A stretch of 59,271 nt of DNA from 20CM-2-65-7 sp035943355 (GTDB lineage Bacteria; Gemmatimonadota; Gemmatimonadetes; Gemmatimonadales; GWC2-71-9), in assembly GCA_035943355.1 (NCBI GenBank), contig DASZCG010000345.1, forward strand, positions 1-59,271, given 5' to 3'. The position numbers and the translations under genes were made by a program. The notes under the pieces are model-generated. The model was not told the DNA's origin, made no database searches, and worked only from the letters and a program-made list of their open reading frames with translations. This document shows, in pieces, positions 7,872 through 18,936 of the stretch. Numbering within the stretch: the first letter of the stretch is position 1; each line of letters begins with the position of its first letter.

Positions 7872-9233
7872 ATGGCTCGGGAACAGATGAATACGCCTGT
7901 CATGACCGGGGGTGGACGAGAAATCGCCCCGGCGACAGGAAGACTCGGCGTCATGCTGGTCGGTCTCGGCGCGGTCTCGACGACGTTCATCGCGGGCGTC
8001 GAGAATGTGCGGCGCGGGCGCTCGCTGCCGATCGGGTCGCTCAGCCAGATGGCGACGATTCGCCTCGGCAAACGCACGGAAAAGCGCGCGCCCAGGATCA
8101 AAGAGTTCGTTCCCCTCGCGGATCTCAAGGACCTCGTGTTCACCGCATGGGATCCCATTCCCGACGACGCCTACACCGCCGCAGTCAAGGCCGGTGTGCT
8201 CGATCGGCACGAGCATCTCGACCCGATCAAGGCGTTCCTGCAGGACATCAAGCCGCTGCCCGCCGTTTTCGATCAGTACTACGTGAAGCGGCTGCAGGGC
8301 AGCAATGTCAAGCGCGGCAAGAACAAGCGCGAGCTGGCGGAGCTGCTGCGTGAGGACATCCGCGCCTTCAAGAAGAACGCAGGACTCGACCGGATCGTGA
8401 TCGTGTGGTGCGCGTCCACCGAAGTCTTCCTCACTCCGGGACCCGCGCATCAGTCGCTGCAGGCGTTTGAAAAAGCGATGGAGCAGAATGACCAGTCGAT
8501 TGCGCCGTCGATGGTGTACGCCTACGCGGCGTTGATGGAGAACGTCCCCTTTGCGAATGGCGCGCCGAATCTCACGGTCGACCTCCCCGTGATGGAGCAG
8601 CTGGCGGAAGAGCGTCACGTGCCGATCGGCGGCAAGGATTTCAAGACCGGTCAGACGATGATGAAAAGCGTCCTCGCGCCGGCGTTCAAGGCGCGGATGC
8701 TGGGGCTCTCCGGCTGGTACTCCACCAACATTCTGGGCAATCGCGACGGTGAAGTGCTCGACGATCCCGAGTCATTCAAGACGAAGGAAGAGTCGAAGCT
8801 TGGCTTGCTCGAGCACATCCTGCAGCCGGAGCTCTACCCGGAGCTGTACGGGAAGGTCTACCACAAGGTGCGGATTAACTACTACCCGCCGCGTGGGGAC
8901 AACAAAGAGGGCTGGGACAACATCGACATCTTCGGATGGCTCGGCTATCCGATGCAGATCAAGGTCGACTTCCTGTGCCGGGACTCGATCCTTGCGGCGC
9001 CGATCGTGCTGGACCTGGCGTTGTTCTTCGATCTGGCCGGCCGGGCCGGTCTGTCGGGCATCCAGGAATGGCTCTCCTTCTACTTTAAGAGCCCCCAATT
9101 CGCCCCCGGCCTGTACGCCGAGCACGATCTCTTCATTCAGCAGACGAAGCTGAAGAACACGTTGCGGTGGCTGATGGGTGAGGACCAGATCACCCACCTC
9201 GGCATCGAGTACTACGAGTACGCCGAAAAGTAG
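7872..9233 (+). CDS. ino1: Inositol-3-phosphate synthase
   Basis: Converts glucose 6-phosphate to 1D-myo-inositol 3-phosphate using NAD as a bound hydride carrier; cytoplasmic. Family landmarks seen are the Rossmann segment GVMLVGLGAVSTTFIAGVENV near the N-terminus, the GGKDFKTGQTMMKSVLAP signature (GGxDxKTGQT) in the middle, and the C-terminal DLALFFDLAGRAGLSG region. About 453 residues. I prefer ATG 7872, preceded by AAAGGA at 6-7 nt; an in-frame ATG at 7842 would add 10 residues. Together with the upstream phosphatidyltransferase it could supply phosphatidylinositol. A 9-bp inverted repeat follows the gene. Confidence 0.92.
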   Translation: MAREQMNTPVMTGGGREIAPATGRLGVMLVGLGAVSTTFIAGVENVRRGRSLPIGSLSQMATIRLGKRTEKRAPRIKEFVPLADLKDLVFTAWDPIPDDAYTAAVKAGVLDRHEHLDPIKAFLQDIKPLPAVFDQYYVKRLQGSNVKRGKNKRELAELLREDIRAFKKNAGLDRIVIVWCASTEVFLTPGPAHQSLQAFEKAMEQNDQSIAPSMVYAYAALMENVPFANGAPNLTVDLPVMEQLAEERHVPIGGKDFKTGQTMMKSVLAPAFKARMLGLSGWYSTNILGNRDGEVLDDPESFKTKEESKLGLLEHILQPELYPELYGKVYHKVRINYYPPRGDNKEGWDNIDIFGWLGYPMQIKVDFLCRDSILAAPIVLDLALFFDLAGRAGLSGIQEWLSFYFKSPQFAPGLYAEHDLFIQQTKLKNTLRWLMGEDQITHLGIEYYEYAEK

Positions 9234-9256
9234 CGACAGCAGCAGGTGATCGAACC

Positions 9257-9284
9257 GGCCGTCGCGCATGGCTTTGCGACGGCC
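9257..9284. repeat. GC-rich inverted repeat between ino1 and hppA
   Basis: GGCCGTCGC (9257-9265) pairs perfectly with GCGACGGCC (9276-9284) across a 10-nt loop, 24 nt after the ino1 stop. No T-run follows, so it is at most an imperfect terminator or an mRNA 3'-end hairpin. Confidence 0.5.
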
Positions 9285-9293
9285 AACCACCCT

Positions 9294-9309
9294 ATTAGCT
9301 TGTCCCGGC
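9294..9309 (+). promoter_or_regulatory. Repeated ATTAGCTT promoter-like block, copy 3
   Basis: ATTAGCTTGTCCCGGC lies 1 nt before an ATG at 9311. TAGCTT at 9296-9301 as -10 box puts the transcript start close to that ATG, the first codon of a 20-codon leader frame that runs into hppA. Confidence 0.5.
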
Positions 9310-9310
9310 C

Positions 9311-9369
9311 ATGATCCTGGTCGCTCCCGCAGCCGACAGCTTCCGCACCACCCCAGGAGACGCTCGCGA

Positions 9370-9373
<4 letters not shown>
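9311..9373 (+). CDS. Putative 20-residue leader peptide overlapping the hppA start
   Basis: ATG 9311 begins directly after promoter block copy 3 and reads 20 codons (MILVAPAAD...GDARE) to TGA 9371-9373. That stop overlaps the ATG of hppA (9370-9372) as ATGA, so ribosomes that load on a leaderless message at 9311 would end on the hppA start. A Shine-Dalgarno-like AGGAG at about 9354-9358 within the leader also serves hppA. Codons are ordinary, with no run of one amino acid to suggest classical attenuation. No homology claim is made; short frames like this also occur by chance. Confidence 0.4.
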
Positions 9374-11865
<2,492 letters not shown>

Positions 11866-11875
11866 CGAGGACACC

Positions 11876-12310
11876 GTGACGTCCGCCCAGCTCGCCGTCA
11901 CGGCGTTTGGCGCCGTCGCTATCGTCTGGGTGCTCTGGTACTTCCTCTTTTCGCGGGGCACGGCCGTCGCGGCGACGCCGGCGGCCGGAGGCGTGCAGGA
12001 AGTGCGCGTCACCGTGAAGGGCGGCTACACGCCGGACACGATCGTCGTGCAGGCGGGCAACCCGGTCCGGCTGCAGTTCTACCGGGACGAAACCGCCGAC
12101 TGCTCGGAGCGCGTGGTGTTTGAGGAGTTCGGCATCGACCAGCAGCTTCCCGCGTTTCAGACGACCACCGTCGAGTTCACCCCCGAGACACCGGGCGAGT
12201 ATCCGTTCCGCTGCGGCATGAACATGCTGAAGGGTCTGCTCGTCGTTGAGCCGGCCGGTGAGCGCCGGGCGGCATCGTCACCCCACAAATTCCACGGCGT
12301 CGCCGCATGA
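11876..12310 (+). CDS. Membrane-anchored cupredoxin-domain protein
   Basis: A 144-residue protein with one N-terminal transmembrane helix (about 7-26) and a periplasmic plastocyanin/cupredoxin fold. Possible copper ligands are in the DCSERVVFEEF segment and in the C-terminal FRCGMNMLKG loop, where cupredoxins of this type place Cys and Met. It starts at GTG 11876 behind GAGG and its stop overlaps the copA start (ATGA). The position directly before the copper ATPase suggests it binds Cu(I) on the periplasmic side or hands copper over for export. It could instead be an electron carrier. Confidence 0.82.
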   Translation: MTSAQLAVTAFGAVAIVWVLWYFLFSRGTAVAATPAAGGVQEVRVTVKGGYTPDTIVVQAGNPVRLQFYRDETADCSERVVFEEFGIDQQLPAFQTTTVEFTPETPGEYPFRCGMNMLKGLLVVEPAGERRAASSPHKFHGVAA

Positions 12311-14898
12311 GCAAAACACGCATCGTCCTGCCGATCGAGGGGATGACGTGCGCGAGCTGCGCCGTCACGGTGCAGGAAGCGCTCACCGGCGCGGCGGGCG
12401 TGTCGTCCGCCGGCGTCAACTTCGCGACGAATAAAGCCGCCATCGAGTATGACGACGGCCAAACGAATGTCGCCCAGCTGATCAAGACCGTCCGCGAGGC
12501 CGGCTACAACTGCGGCAAGGCGAGTGTGACGTTCGGGATCATCGACCTGCACTACGCGCCGAGCGTGGCGCCACTGGAGCAGTCGCTGGCGCGCGTGCCC
12601 GGCGTCATCCGCGCCGTCGCGAATCAGGCGACGGAAACGGCGACCGTCGATTACGTCCCCGGCGTCGTGACGGCCGCCGATCTGGAGCAGGCGGTCACCG
12701 CGGCCGGCTGCGAGGTGGCGGAGCCCATTGCCGCCGAGGATCCGATCGAGCGCGAGCGCATCGCCCGCAGCCGCGAAATCCGCACGCTGTCCTGGAAGTT
12801 CGTCCTGGCCGCCGTCGTGACCGTCGTCGCCATGCTCGGCTCGATGCTGCTGATGGCCGATCGTCCCATGGGCGACAATGGGACGATGAAACAGGTGGAT
12901 TTGCTGGGCCGGCTGTTGATGCCGCTTGCGATCTGGCTGCGGGATTGGGTGAGCGGCCAGGGCTGGGTGCTCAACCTCGATTGGGTGAAGTGGGGACTGG
13001 CACTGGTCGCCCTGCCCGTGGTGGTCTGGTCCGGCCAACAGTTTTACAAGGGGACGTGGAGCGGCCTCCGTCACCGCAGCGCCGATATGAACACGCTGAT
13101 CGGCGTCGGCACGGGCGCCGCGTTCCTCTACTCCCTGGTGGCGACGGCGGCACCGGGATTGTTCTTGCGCGCCGGCCTTCCGGCTGATGTCTACTACGAG
13201 GCGGTCGCGGCGATCATTGCCCTGGTGCTCCTGGGGCGGCTGCTCGAAGCGCGCGCCAAGGGGCGGACGTCCGAGGCGATCCGCCGGCTTGCAGCGCTGC
13301 GGGCCAAGGCCGCGCACGTGGTGCGCGATGGTCACGAAAGCGACATCGCGGTCGAAGCGGTGGTGGTCGGCGATCTGGTGATCGTCAAGCCTGGCGAGAA
13401 GATCGCGGTGGACGGCGTCGTGACCGAAGGGGCGTCGGCGGTCAACGAGTCGATGCTGACCGGCGAGCCGATGCCGGTTGCCAAGAAGCCGGGCGACGAA
13501 GTCATCGGCGGCACGCTGAATACGACGGGGAGCATCACGTTCCGCACAACGCGCGTCGGCAAGGAGACGGCGTTGGGGCAGATCGTGCAGCTGGTCGAGG
13601 ATGCGCAGGCGACGAAGGCGCCGATCCAGAAACTGGCGGATCGCGTCGCGGGTGTGTTCGTACCGATCGTCATCGCCTTAGCGATCGCGTCGTTCGTCGC
13701 GTGGTTCGACTTCGGTCCGTCACCGGACGTGCGCGCCCTCGTGTACGCGACGGTAGCGTTCGTCACCGTCCTCATCATCGCCTGCCCCTGCGCGCTCGGG
13801 CTCGCCACGCCGACCGCGATTCTGGTCGGAACGGGGAAGGCGGCGGAGTACGGCATCCTGATCCGCAGCGGCGAGGCGCTGGAGCGGCTGGCCAACGCCA
13901 AGACGGTGCTGCTGGACAAGACCGGCACGATTACCGAGGGCAAGCCCACCGTCACGCACATCGTCACGGCCAAGAAGCCCGACGGGACGCCGATCAGCCC
14001 GTCGGACGTGCTCAAGTGGTCCGCGTCGGTGGAGCAGCGCTCGGAGCATCCCCTGGCGCACGCCATTCTCAAGGCGGCCCAGGACAAGCAAGTCTCGCTC
14101 CTGCCGGTCGAGAAATTTGCCGCGATGGAAGGTCGCGGGGTGCGGGGTACTGTCGACCGCCGCATCATCGAGGTCATCTCGCTGCGCCACGCGCGCGAAC
14201 GGAGCCTCGAACTGGGGTCGCTCGGCGCCGATGCCGATCGCCTCGCCGCCCAGGCGCGCTCACCGGTGATCGTGGTCGTCAACAACACCGTCTATGCGGT
14301 GATCGCGATCTCCGATCCGATCAAGCCGACGTCGAAGACCGCCGTCGCGCAGCTGACGCGTCTGGGCCTGCCGATCGTGATGGTATCGGGCGATTCTCGC
14401 AAAGGCGCGGAAGCCGTCGCTGCCGAAGTCGGGATCGAGGACGTGATCGCCGAGGTGCTGCCGTCGCAGAAGGCGGATCTCGTGAAGAAGCTGCAGCGCC
14501 AGGGCACGCATGTCGTGATGGTCGGCGACGGCATCAATGACGCACCGGCGCTGGCACAGGCCGACGTGGGCATCGCGATCGGGACCGGGACCGACATCGC
14601 GATGGAAGCGTCCGACGTGACGCTGATCCGCGGCGATCTGGCCGCCGTCTGTATCGCGATCGAGCTGGCGCGCCGGACGATGCGCACCATTCGCTGGAAC
14701 CTGATGTGGGCGTTCGGCTATAACGTGTTGTTGATTCCGATCGCCGCGGGCGCGCTCTATCCGATCACGGGATGGCTGCTGTCTCCGGTGCTGGCGAGCG
14801 CGGCCATGGCCTGGTCGAGTCTCTCGGTGGTGCTGAACAGTCTGACGCTGCGGCGCTTCAAGCCGCGCGGGACCACGCTCGTGGCGGAAGGAGCCTGA
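12307..14898 (+). CDS. copA: Copper-exporting P1B-type ATPase CopA
   Basis: Inner-membrane ATP-driven Cu(I) exporter of 863 residues. The first heavy-metal domain has the GMTCASC motif (Cys15, Cys18). A second ferredoxin-like domain (about 73-140) lacks CxxC and is degenerate. After the membrane segments come the CPC ion motif (493-495), the phosphorylation motif DKTGT (Asp537), SEHPLAHAI for nucleotide binding and GDGINDAP (from Gly740). The C-terminal helices contain YN and MAWSSLSVVLNS, matching the Cu(I)-specific subgroup. It is coupled to the cupredoxin upstream (ATGA) and followed by a small gene; CopZ lies convergent downstream. Confidence 0.95.
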   Translation: MSKTRIVLPIEGMTCASCAVTVQEALTGAAGVSSAGVNFATNKAAIEYDDGQTNVAQLIKTVREAGYNCGKASVTFGIIDLHYAPSVAPLEQSLARVPGVIRAVANQATETATVDYVPGVVTAADLEQAVTAAGCEVAEPIAAEDPIERERIARSREIRTLSWKFVLAAVVTVVAMLGSMLLMADRPMGDNGTMKQVDLLGRLLMPLAIWLRDWVSGQGWVLNLDWVKWGLALVALPVVVWSGQQFYKGTWSGLRHRSADMNTLIGVGTGAAFLYSLVATAAPGLFLRAGLPADVYYEAVAAIIALVLLGRLLEARAKGRTSEAIRRLAALRAKAAHVVRDGHESDIAVEAVVVGDLVIVKPGEKIAVDGVVTEGASAVNESMLTGEPMPVAKKPGDEVIGGTLNTTGSITFRTTRVGKETALGQIVQLVEDAQATKAPIQKLADRVAGVFVPIVIALAIASFVAWFDFGPSPDVRALVYATVAFVTVLIIACPCALGLATPTAILVGTGKAAEYGILIRSGEALERLANAKTVLLDKTGTITEGKPTVTHIVTAKKPDGTPISPSDVLKWSASVEQRSEHPLAHAILKAAQDKQVSLLPVEKFAAMEGRGVRGTVDRRIIEVISLRHARERSLELGSLGADADRLAAQARSPVIVVVNNTVYAVIAISDPIKPTSKTAVAQLTRLGLPIVMVSGDSRKGAEAVAAEVGIEDVIAEVLPSQKADLVKKLQRQGTHVVMVGDGINDAPALAQADVGIAIGTGTDIAMEASDVTLIRGDLAAVCIAIELARRTMRTIRWNLMWAFGYNVLLIPIAAGALYPITGWLLSPVLASAAMAWSSLSVVLNSLTLRRFKPRGTTLVAEGA

Positions 14899-14900
14899 CG

Positions 14901-15191
14901 ATGCGGTACTTTCATCGCACCAGCGCGAGTCCCGAGCAGGTGCTCGACGTGGCCAAGAGTTTCTTTGGTGGGCGGCTCGCTCCGGCAGAAGAATCTCCCC
15001 GCCGCCGCGCGTATCAAGGTACCCTGGGACGCATCACGATCAGCGCGGGTCCCGAGGGCGGGCATTACACGTTCGTAGAAGTCGTGACGGATCAGGTGGG
15101 CGAGTCCGAGCTCGACAAACTGGCAAAGCGGTTTCTCGGCGAAGTGCATCGGTTGGTAGAGCCGACGCACGTGCCGCGCGGCGCTTACTAA
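14901..15191 (+). CDS. Small conserved-looking protein of unknown function in the copper cluster
   Basis: A 96-residue soluble protein, 2 nt after copA, with a strong GAAGGAG ribosome binding site and so clearly part of that operon. It reads as an alpha/beta fold (HRTSASPEQVLDVAKSFFGG..., then ITISAGPEGGHYTFVEVVTD). It has no cysteine or Met-rich copper motif and I recognise no domain. Its 3' end overlaps the convergent copZ gene by 4 bp. The context suggests an accessory role with CopA, but nothing in the sequence shows one. Confidence 0.65.
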   Translation: MRYFHRTSASPEQVLDVAKSFFGGRLAPAEESPRRRAYQGTLGRITISAGPEGGHYTFVEVVTDQVGESELDKLAKRFLGEVHRLVEPTHVPRGAY

Positions 15192-15406
15192 CCCGCGATC
15201 TTCGCGCCGTAGCCCGCACGCGCGATCGCCGCGACCAGCTGCTCGGTCGTTACACTATCGTCATCGAAGTCCACTTCCGCTTCGCCGTCAGGCAAATCGA
15301 CCACGGCGGAGTAGACGCCATTCACGCGCTTCAAAGCCTGCTCGACCTTGGTCTGGCAGTGGCCGCAGGTCATGCCGGTCACGCGAAGCTTCACATTGGC
15401 CATCAT
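15188..15406 (-). CDS. copZ: Copper chaperone, heavy-metal-associated domain (CopZ)
   Basis: A 72-residue single HMA domain with the metal site GMTCGHC near the N-terminus and the betaalphabetabetaalphabeta pattern typical of Atx1/CopZ proteins. It carries Cu(I) in the cytoplasm and delivers it to CopA, encoded convergently. The start is ATG 15406 or 15403, with CAGGAG about 4-7 nt upstream. The 41-bp gap to the divergent dehydrogenase operon contains a TATA-rich element (GTTATAGT on this strand) that could serve as -10 box. No binding site for a copper regulator was identified. Confidence 0.93.
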   Translation of the reverse strand: MMANVKLRVTGMTCGHCQTKVEQALKRVNGVYSAVVDLPDGEAEVDFDDDSVTTEQLVAAIARAGYGAKIAG

Positions 15407-15434
15407 GTGCTCCTGATGTAGCTTTCACGCCCAC

Positions 15435-15440
15435 TATAAC
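15435..15440 (+). promoter_or_regulatory. -10 box for a probable leaderless dehydrogenase operon
   Basis: TATAAC is followed by only 7 nt (TTACGAC) before ATG 15448, and there is no Shine-Dalgarno sequence, so the message probably starts at or very near the ATG. No good -35 box is visible at 16-18 nt. Confidence 0.5.
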
Positions 15441-15447
15441 TTACGAC

Positions 15448-16557
15448 ATGGACTCCCGCGCCGCGCGTGTGACGCCCGAGCCTTCTGCTCTGGCCCCCCC
15501 GGTTCCCGCCACCCGGCCGACGGCCGCGATTCCGGCGGGCGCGGGGGGGGGGCTCTCGCGCGAGCAGCTGCTCGAGATCTACTACTATCTCCGCCTCACG
15601 AGAACCTTGGAAGAACGCCTGGTCGCCTTGTACCGCCAAACCAAGGTGATCGGTGGGTTGTTTCGCTCGCTCGGGCAGGAAGGCGAATCGGTCGCATCCG
15701 CGTTCGCGCTGGAGCGCGGCCGCAATAAGGACATCCTCTCGCCCCTGATCCGCAACCTCGGATCCCTGCTCGTGATGGGCGCTCAGCCCCTCGAAATCCT
15801 GCGCCAGTACATGGCGAAGGCCGACGGCCCCACCCGCGGCCGCGAGCTGAACGTGCATTTCAACGATTTGGAAAAGGGCTACCTCGGTCAGATCTCGCAC
15901 CTCGGCGACATGATCCCCGTGATGGCCGGAATCGCGCTGACATTCAAGCTGCGGCGCGAGCCGCGCGTCGGGCTGGTGTACATCGGAGACGGGGGCACAT
16001 CCACCGGCACGTTCCACGAAGGGTTGAACTTCGCGGCGGTGCAACGGCTGCCGCTCGTCGTCATCGGCGAGTACAACCACTGGGCGTATTCGACTCCCCC
16101 TGAAAAGCAATTCGCCGTGAAAGACCTGGCGGAGAAAGCGAAGGGATACGGAGTCCCGGCCGTGACCGTGGACGGGAACGACGTGTTCGCCGTGTACGAG
16201 GCAACGAAGTTCGCGGTGGAGCGCGCGCGGCGGGGCAAAGGCGTCCACTTCATCGAGGTGAAGACCTACCGGCGCAAAGGACACGCCGAGCACGACGATC
16301 AGCACTACGTGCCCAAGGAGGATGTCCATCGCTGGGCCAGCGAGAACGATCCCATCGACCGCTACGTCCAGCGCCTGCTCGCCGCTGACCTCATCGCCGA
16401 CAAGGATCTCACAGACATCGACGATCGTGTCCGCGTCGAAGTCGATCAGGCGACGGACGCGTGCGTCGCTGAGCCGCTTCCAGCAGCCGAGACGGCGCTG
16501 CCGGGGGTCTACCTCGATCCGCCGGCTGCCGCCAAACTCTGGTTCAAGGCACTCTGA
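15448..16557 (+). CDS. 2-oxoacid (pyruvate/branched-chain) dehydrogenase E1 alpha subunit
   Basis: Thiamine-diphosphate-dependent decarboxylase subunit of a pyruvate- or branched-chain 2-oxoacid dehydrogenase complex. The 369-residue sequence has the ThDP motif beginning GDGGTSTGTFHEGLNFAAV near residues 177-195 and the E1-alpha start YYYLRLTRTLEERLVALYRQTKVIGG. About 35 N-terminal residues are Pro/Ala/Gly-rich and probably disordered. It begins the run E1alpha-E1beta-E2; its stop overlaps the next start (TGATGG). No E3 (lipoamide dehydrogenase) gene follows. Pyruvate versus branched-chain specificity cannot be decided from motifs alone. Confidence 0.9.
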   Translation: MDSRAARVTPEPSALAPPVPATRPTAAIPAGAGGGLSREQLLEIYYYLRLTRTLEERLVALYRQTKVIGGLFRSLGQEGESVASAFALERGRNKDILSPLIRNLGSLLVMGAQPLEILRQYMAKADGPTRGRELNVHFNDLEKGYLGQISHLGDMIPVMAGIALTFKLRREPRVGLVYIGDGGTSTGTFHEGLNFAAVQRLPLVVIGEYNHWAYSTPPEKQFAVKDLAEKAKGYGVPAVTVDGNDVFAVYEATKFAVERARRGKGVHFIEVKTYRRKGHAEHDDQHYVPKEDVHRWASENDPIDRYVQRLLAADLIADKDLTDIDDRVRVEVDQATDACVAEPLPAAETALPGVYLDPPAAAKLWFKAL

Positions 16558-17570
16558 TGGCCGCCCCCCCGGCCCTCCCCCCGGCCCCCGCCCCCGAAGT
16601 CACGTTCCTCGAGGCGTTGCGCCAGGGCCTCTGGGAGGAGATGGAGCGTGACGAGCGCGTCTTCATTCTCGGAGAGGACGTCGGCCTGTACGGCGGGGCC
16701 TTCAAGGTGACCGAAGGATTCAGCAAGCGCTTCGGCGAGTCACGCGTCATCGACACGCCGATCTCCGAAGCTGCGATTGTCGGCGCGGCGGCCGGCGCCG
16801 CCCACATGGGCTTGCGACCGGTCGCCGAAATGCAGTTCATCGACTTTATCTCGTGCGCGTACGACATGTTGACCAATTACGTCGCGACCGCGCGCTATCG
16901 CGCCGGGCTCGCGACGCCGATGGTCGTGCGCGGCCCGTGCGGCGGCTACGTGCGCGGTGGTCCGTTCCATTCCCAGAACCCCGAAGCCGCCTTCCTGCAC
17001 ACGCCGGGACTGAAGATCGTGTATCCGGCGACCGCGCGCGATGCCAAGGGACTCATCAAAGCGTCGATTCGGGACGAAGATCCGGTGCTCTACCTCGAGC
17101 ACAAATGGCTGTACCGGCGTATCAAGGAGCAGCTGCCCGAGGGCGAGGAGATTCTCACGCCCATCGGGCAGGCGCGGCTGGCGCGCGAAGGCAAGGATCT
17201 GTCGATCATCAGCTACGGTGCGACGCTGTGGAAGTCGCTCGAGGCCGCCGAAAAGCTCGCGCAGGAAGACGAGGTATCGGTCGAGGTGCTCGACTTGCGC
17301 ACCCTGCTGCCGATGGATGACGCGGCGATCGTGAACACGGTGAAGAAGACGAACAAGGTGCTCATCGTCCACGAGGACACGCGCACCGGCGGGATCGCGG
17401 GCGAGATCGCGGCGCGCATCAACGAGCAGGCATTCGAATGGCTCGACGGCCCGATCATGCGGGTGACGGCGCACGATGTGCCGCTGCCGTATGCGCCGAC
17501 GCTCGAGGACTTCGTGCTGCCCCAGACAGACGATATCGTGAAAGCTGCGCGGTGGCTCGCGGCTTACTGA
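16557..17570 (+). CDS. 2-oxoacid dehydrogenase E1 beta subunit
   Basis: The 337-residue partner of E1 alpha, forming the alpha2beta2 decarboxylase. It has the transketolase pyrimidine-binding domain (FILGEDVGLYGGAFKVTEGFSKRFG, then DTPISEAAIVGAAAGAAHMGLRPVAEMQF with the conserved Glu) and the C-terminal transketolase domain (SIISYGATLWKSLEAAEKL ... VLDLRTLLPMDDAAI). Its ATG shares the last base of the E1 alpha stop codon, and the E2 gene follows after 10 bp, so the three subunits are cotranscribed. Confidence 0.93.
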   Translation: MAAPPALPPAPAPEVTFLEALRQGLWEEMERDERVFILGEDVGLYGGAFKVTEGFSKRFGESRVIDTPISEAAIVGAAAGAAHMGLRPVAEMQFIDFISCAYDMLTNYVATARYRAGLATPMVVRGPCGGYVRGGPFHSQNPEAAFLHTPGLKIVYPATARDAKGLIKASIRDEDPVLYLEHKWLYRRIKEQLPEGEEILTPIGQARLAREGKDLSIISYGATLWKSLEAAEKLAQEDEVSVEVLDLRTLLPMDDAAIVNTVKKTNKVLIVHEDTRTGGIAGEIAARINEQAFEWLDGPIMRVTAHDVPLPYAPTLEDFVLPQTDDIVKAARWLAAY

Positions 17571-17580
17571 CGGAGATGCT

Positions 17581-18936
17581 ATGGCACGCGTAGACGTGTT
17601 GATGCCCCAGATGGGCGAATCCATCGCCGAGGGCACACTGAGCAAATGGCTGAAGAAGGTCGGCGATCCGGTGAAGCGGGACGAGCCGCTGTTCGAGATC
17701 TCGACCGACAAGGTGGACGCCGAGATTCCCGCGCCCGCCGCCGGCGTGCTCGCGGAAATAAAAGTGCAGGAAGGGCAGACGGTACCGGTGCAAACGCTCG
17801 TCGCCGTACTCGAGACCGACGCGAGCGCGGCGGCCTCCAAGCCCGCTGCGGCACCAGCGCCAGAGAAGCCCGAACAGCCAAAACAGGAGCCGCCGAAGGC
17901 CGCCACTCCACCGCCGACACCTAAGCCGGAGCCGCAGCCCGCCGGACCGTCAGCTCGTCCGCCGGTCGCCGTCAAGAGCGGCGACGGCGATGGCGGCGGT
18001 GTGCAGACCGCGGAGCAGCGTCTGCGCACGAAATCCACGCCGCTGGTTCGCAAGATCGCCGCCGAGCATCGCGTGGACATCTCTCGAATTCCGGGCAGCG
18101 GCTACGCCGGCCGCGTGACCAAGCAAGACATCCTTGGCTACCTCGAGCGCCCACCCGCGGCAGCGCCGTCCGGGCCGCGTTCCCCGCTCGCTGCTTCCGG
18201 AGCAATCGATCACCCGGCCGTCGAGCCCTGGCCGGGCGATCGTGTCGAGCCGTGGTCCAAGATTCGCAAGATCACGGCCGATCACATGGTGATGTCGAAG
18301 CGCGTATCGGCGCACGTCGCGAGCTTCTTCGAGGTCGACTTCACGCGCGTAGCGCAGCTGCGGAGCAAGGCCAAACAGGCCTACGCCGAGCGCGGCGTGA
18401 ACCTGACGTTCCTGGCGTTCATCGCCAAGGCCTGCGGCGAAAATCTGCGCACGCATCCGATCGTCAATGCCGCCGTCTCGGGCGACAGCACGATCTATCG
18501 GGCCGACGTCAACATCGGAATCGCGGTGGCGCTCGACTGGGGACTCATCGTCCCCGTCATCAAGCACGCGGACGAGCTGTCCCTCATGGGTCTGGCCCGT
18601 GCCATCAACGATCTGGGCGAGCGGGCGCGCACCAAGAAGCTCACGCCCGACGACATCCAGCGCGGCACGTTTACGATCACGAACCCCGGCGGATTCGGGC
18701 CCTTTGCGGGCATTCCCATCATTAATCAGCCGCAGGTCGCGATCCTCGGCGTGGGGGCGATCGAGAAGCGGCCGAAAGTCATCACGGCGTCCGACGGCAC
18801 CGAGTCGATCGCGATTCGGACGATGGGGATGCTGACGATGTCATACGATCATCGCGTCGTCGACGGCGCCGACGCCGACAAGTTCTTCGCCGACGTCAAG
18901 CAGCTGCTGCAGGAGTTTCCTGAGGGAGCGGTGTGA
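17581..18936 (+). CDS. Dihydrolipoamide acyltransferase E2 of a 2-oxoacid dehydrogenase complex
   Basis: Core E2 enzyme, 451 residues. One lipoyl domain (1-80) carries lipoylation Lys44 in EISTDKVDAEIP. A Pro/Ala/Lys-rich linker (about 83-135) follows, then a peripheral subunit-binding domain (about 145-180, TPLVRKIAAEHRVDISRIPGSG). The acyltransferase domain ends with the catalytic SYDHRVVDG (His424, Asp428). Only one lipoyl domain and no E3 fused. It forms an operon with E1 alpha/beta. The stop overlaps a GTG start (GTGA) of the next small gene. Confidence 0.95.
   Translation: MARVDVLMPQMGESIAEGTLSKWLKKVGDPVKRDEPLFEISTDKVDAEIPAPAAGVLAEIKVQEGQTVPVQTLVAVLETDASAAASKPAAAPAPEKPEQPKQEPPKAATPPPTPKPEPQPAGPSARPPVAVKSGDGDGGGVQTAEQRLRTKSTPLVRKIAAEHRVDISRIPGSGYAGRVTKQDILGYLERPPAAAPSGPRSPLAASGAIDHPAVEPWPGDRVEPWSKIRKITADHMVMSKRVSAHVASFFEVDFTRVAQLRSKAKQAYAERGVNLTFLAFIAKACGENLRTHPIVNAAVSGDSTIYRADVNIGIAVALDWGLIVPVIKHADELSLMGLARAINDLGERARTKKLTPDDIQRGTFTITNPGGFGPFAGIPIINQPQVAILGVGAIEKRPKVITASDGTESIAIRTMGMLTMSYDHRVVDGADADKFFADVKQLLQEFPEGAV

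Noticed and set aside
9268..9369. Longer N-terminus for the pyrophosphatase starting at 9268
   Set aside because: The added residues are Arg/Pro/His-rich, cross the promoter block and are unlike family N-termini; ATG 9370 has AGGAG upstream.
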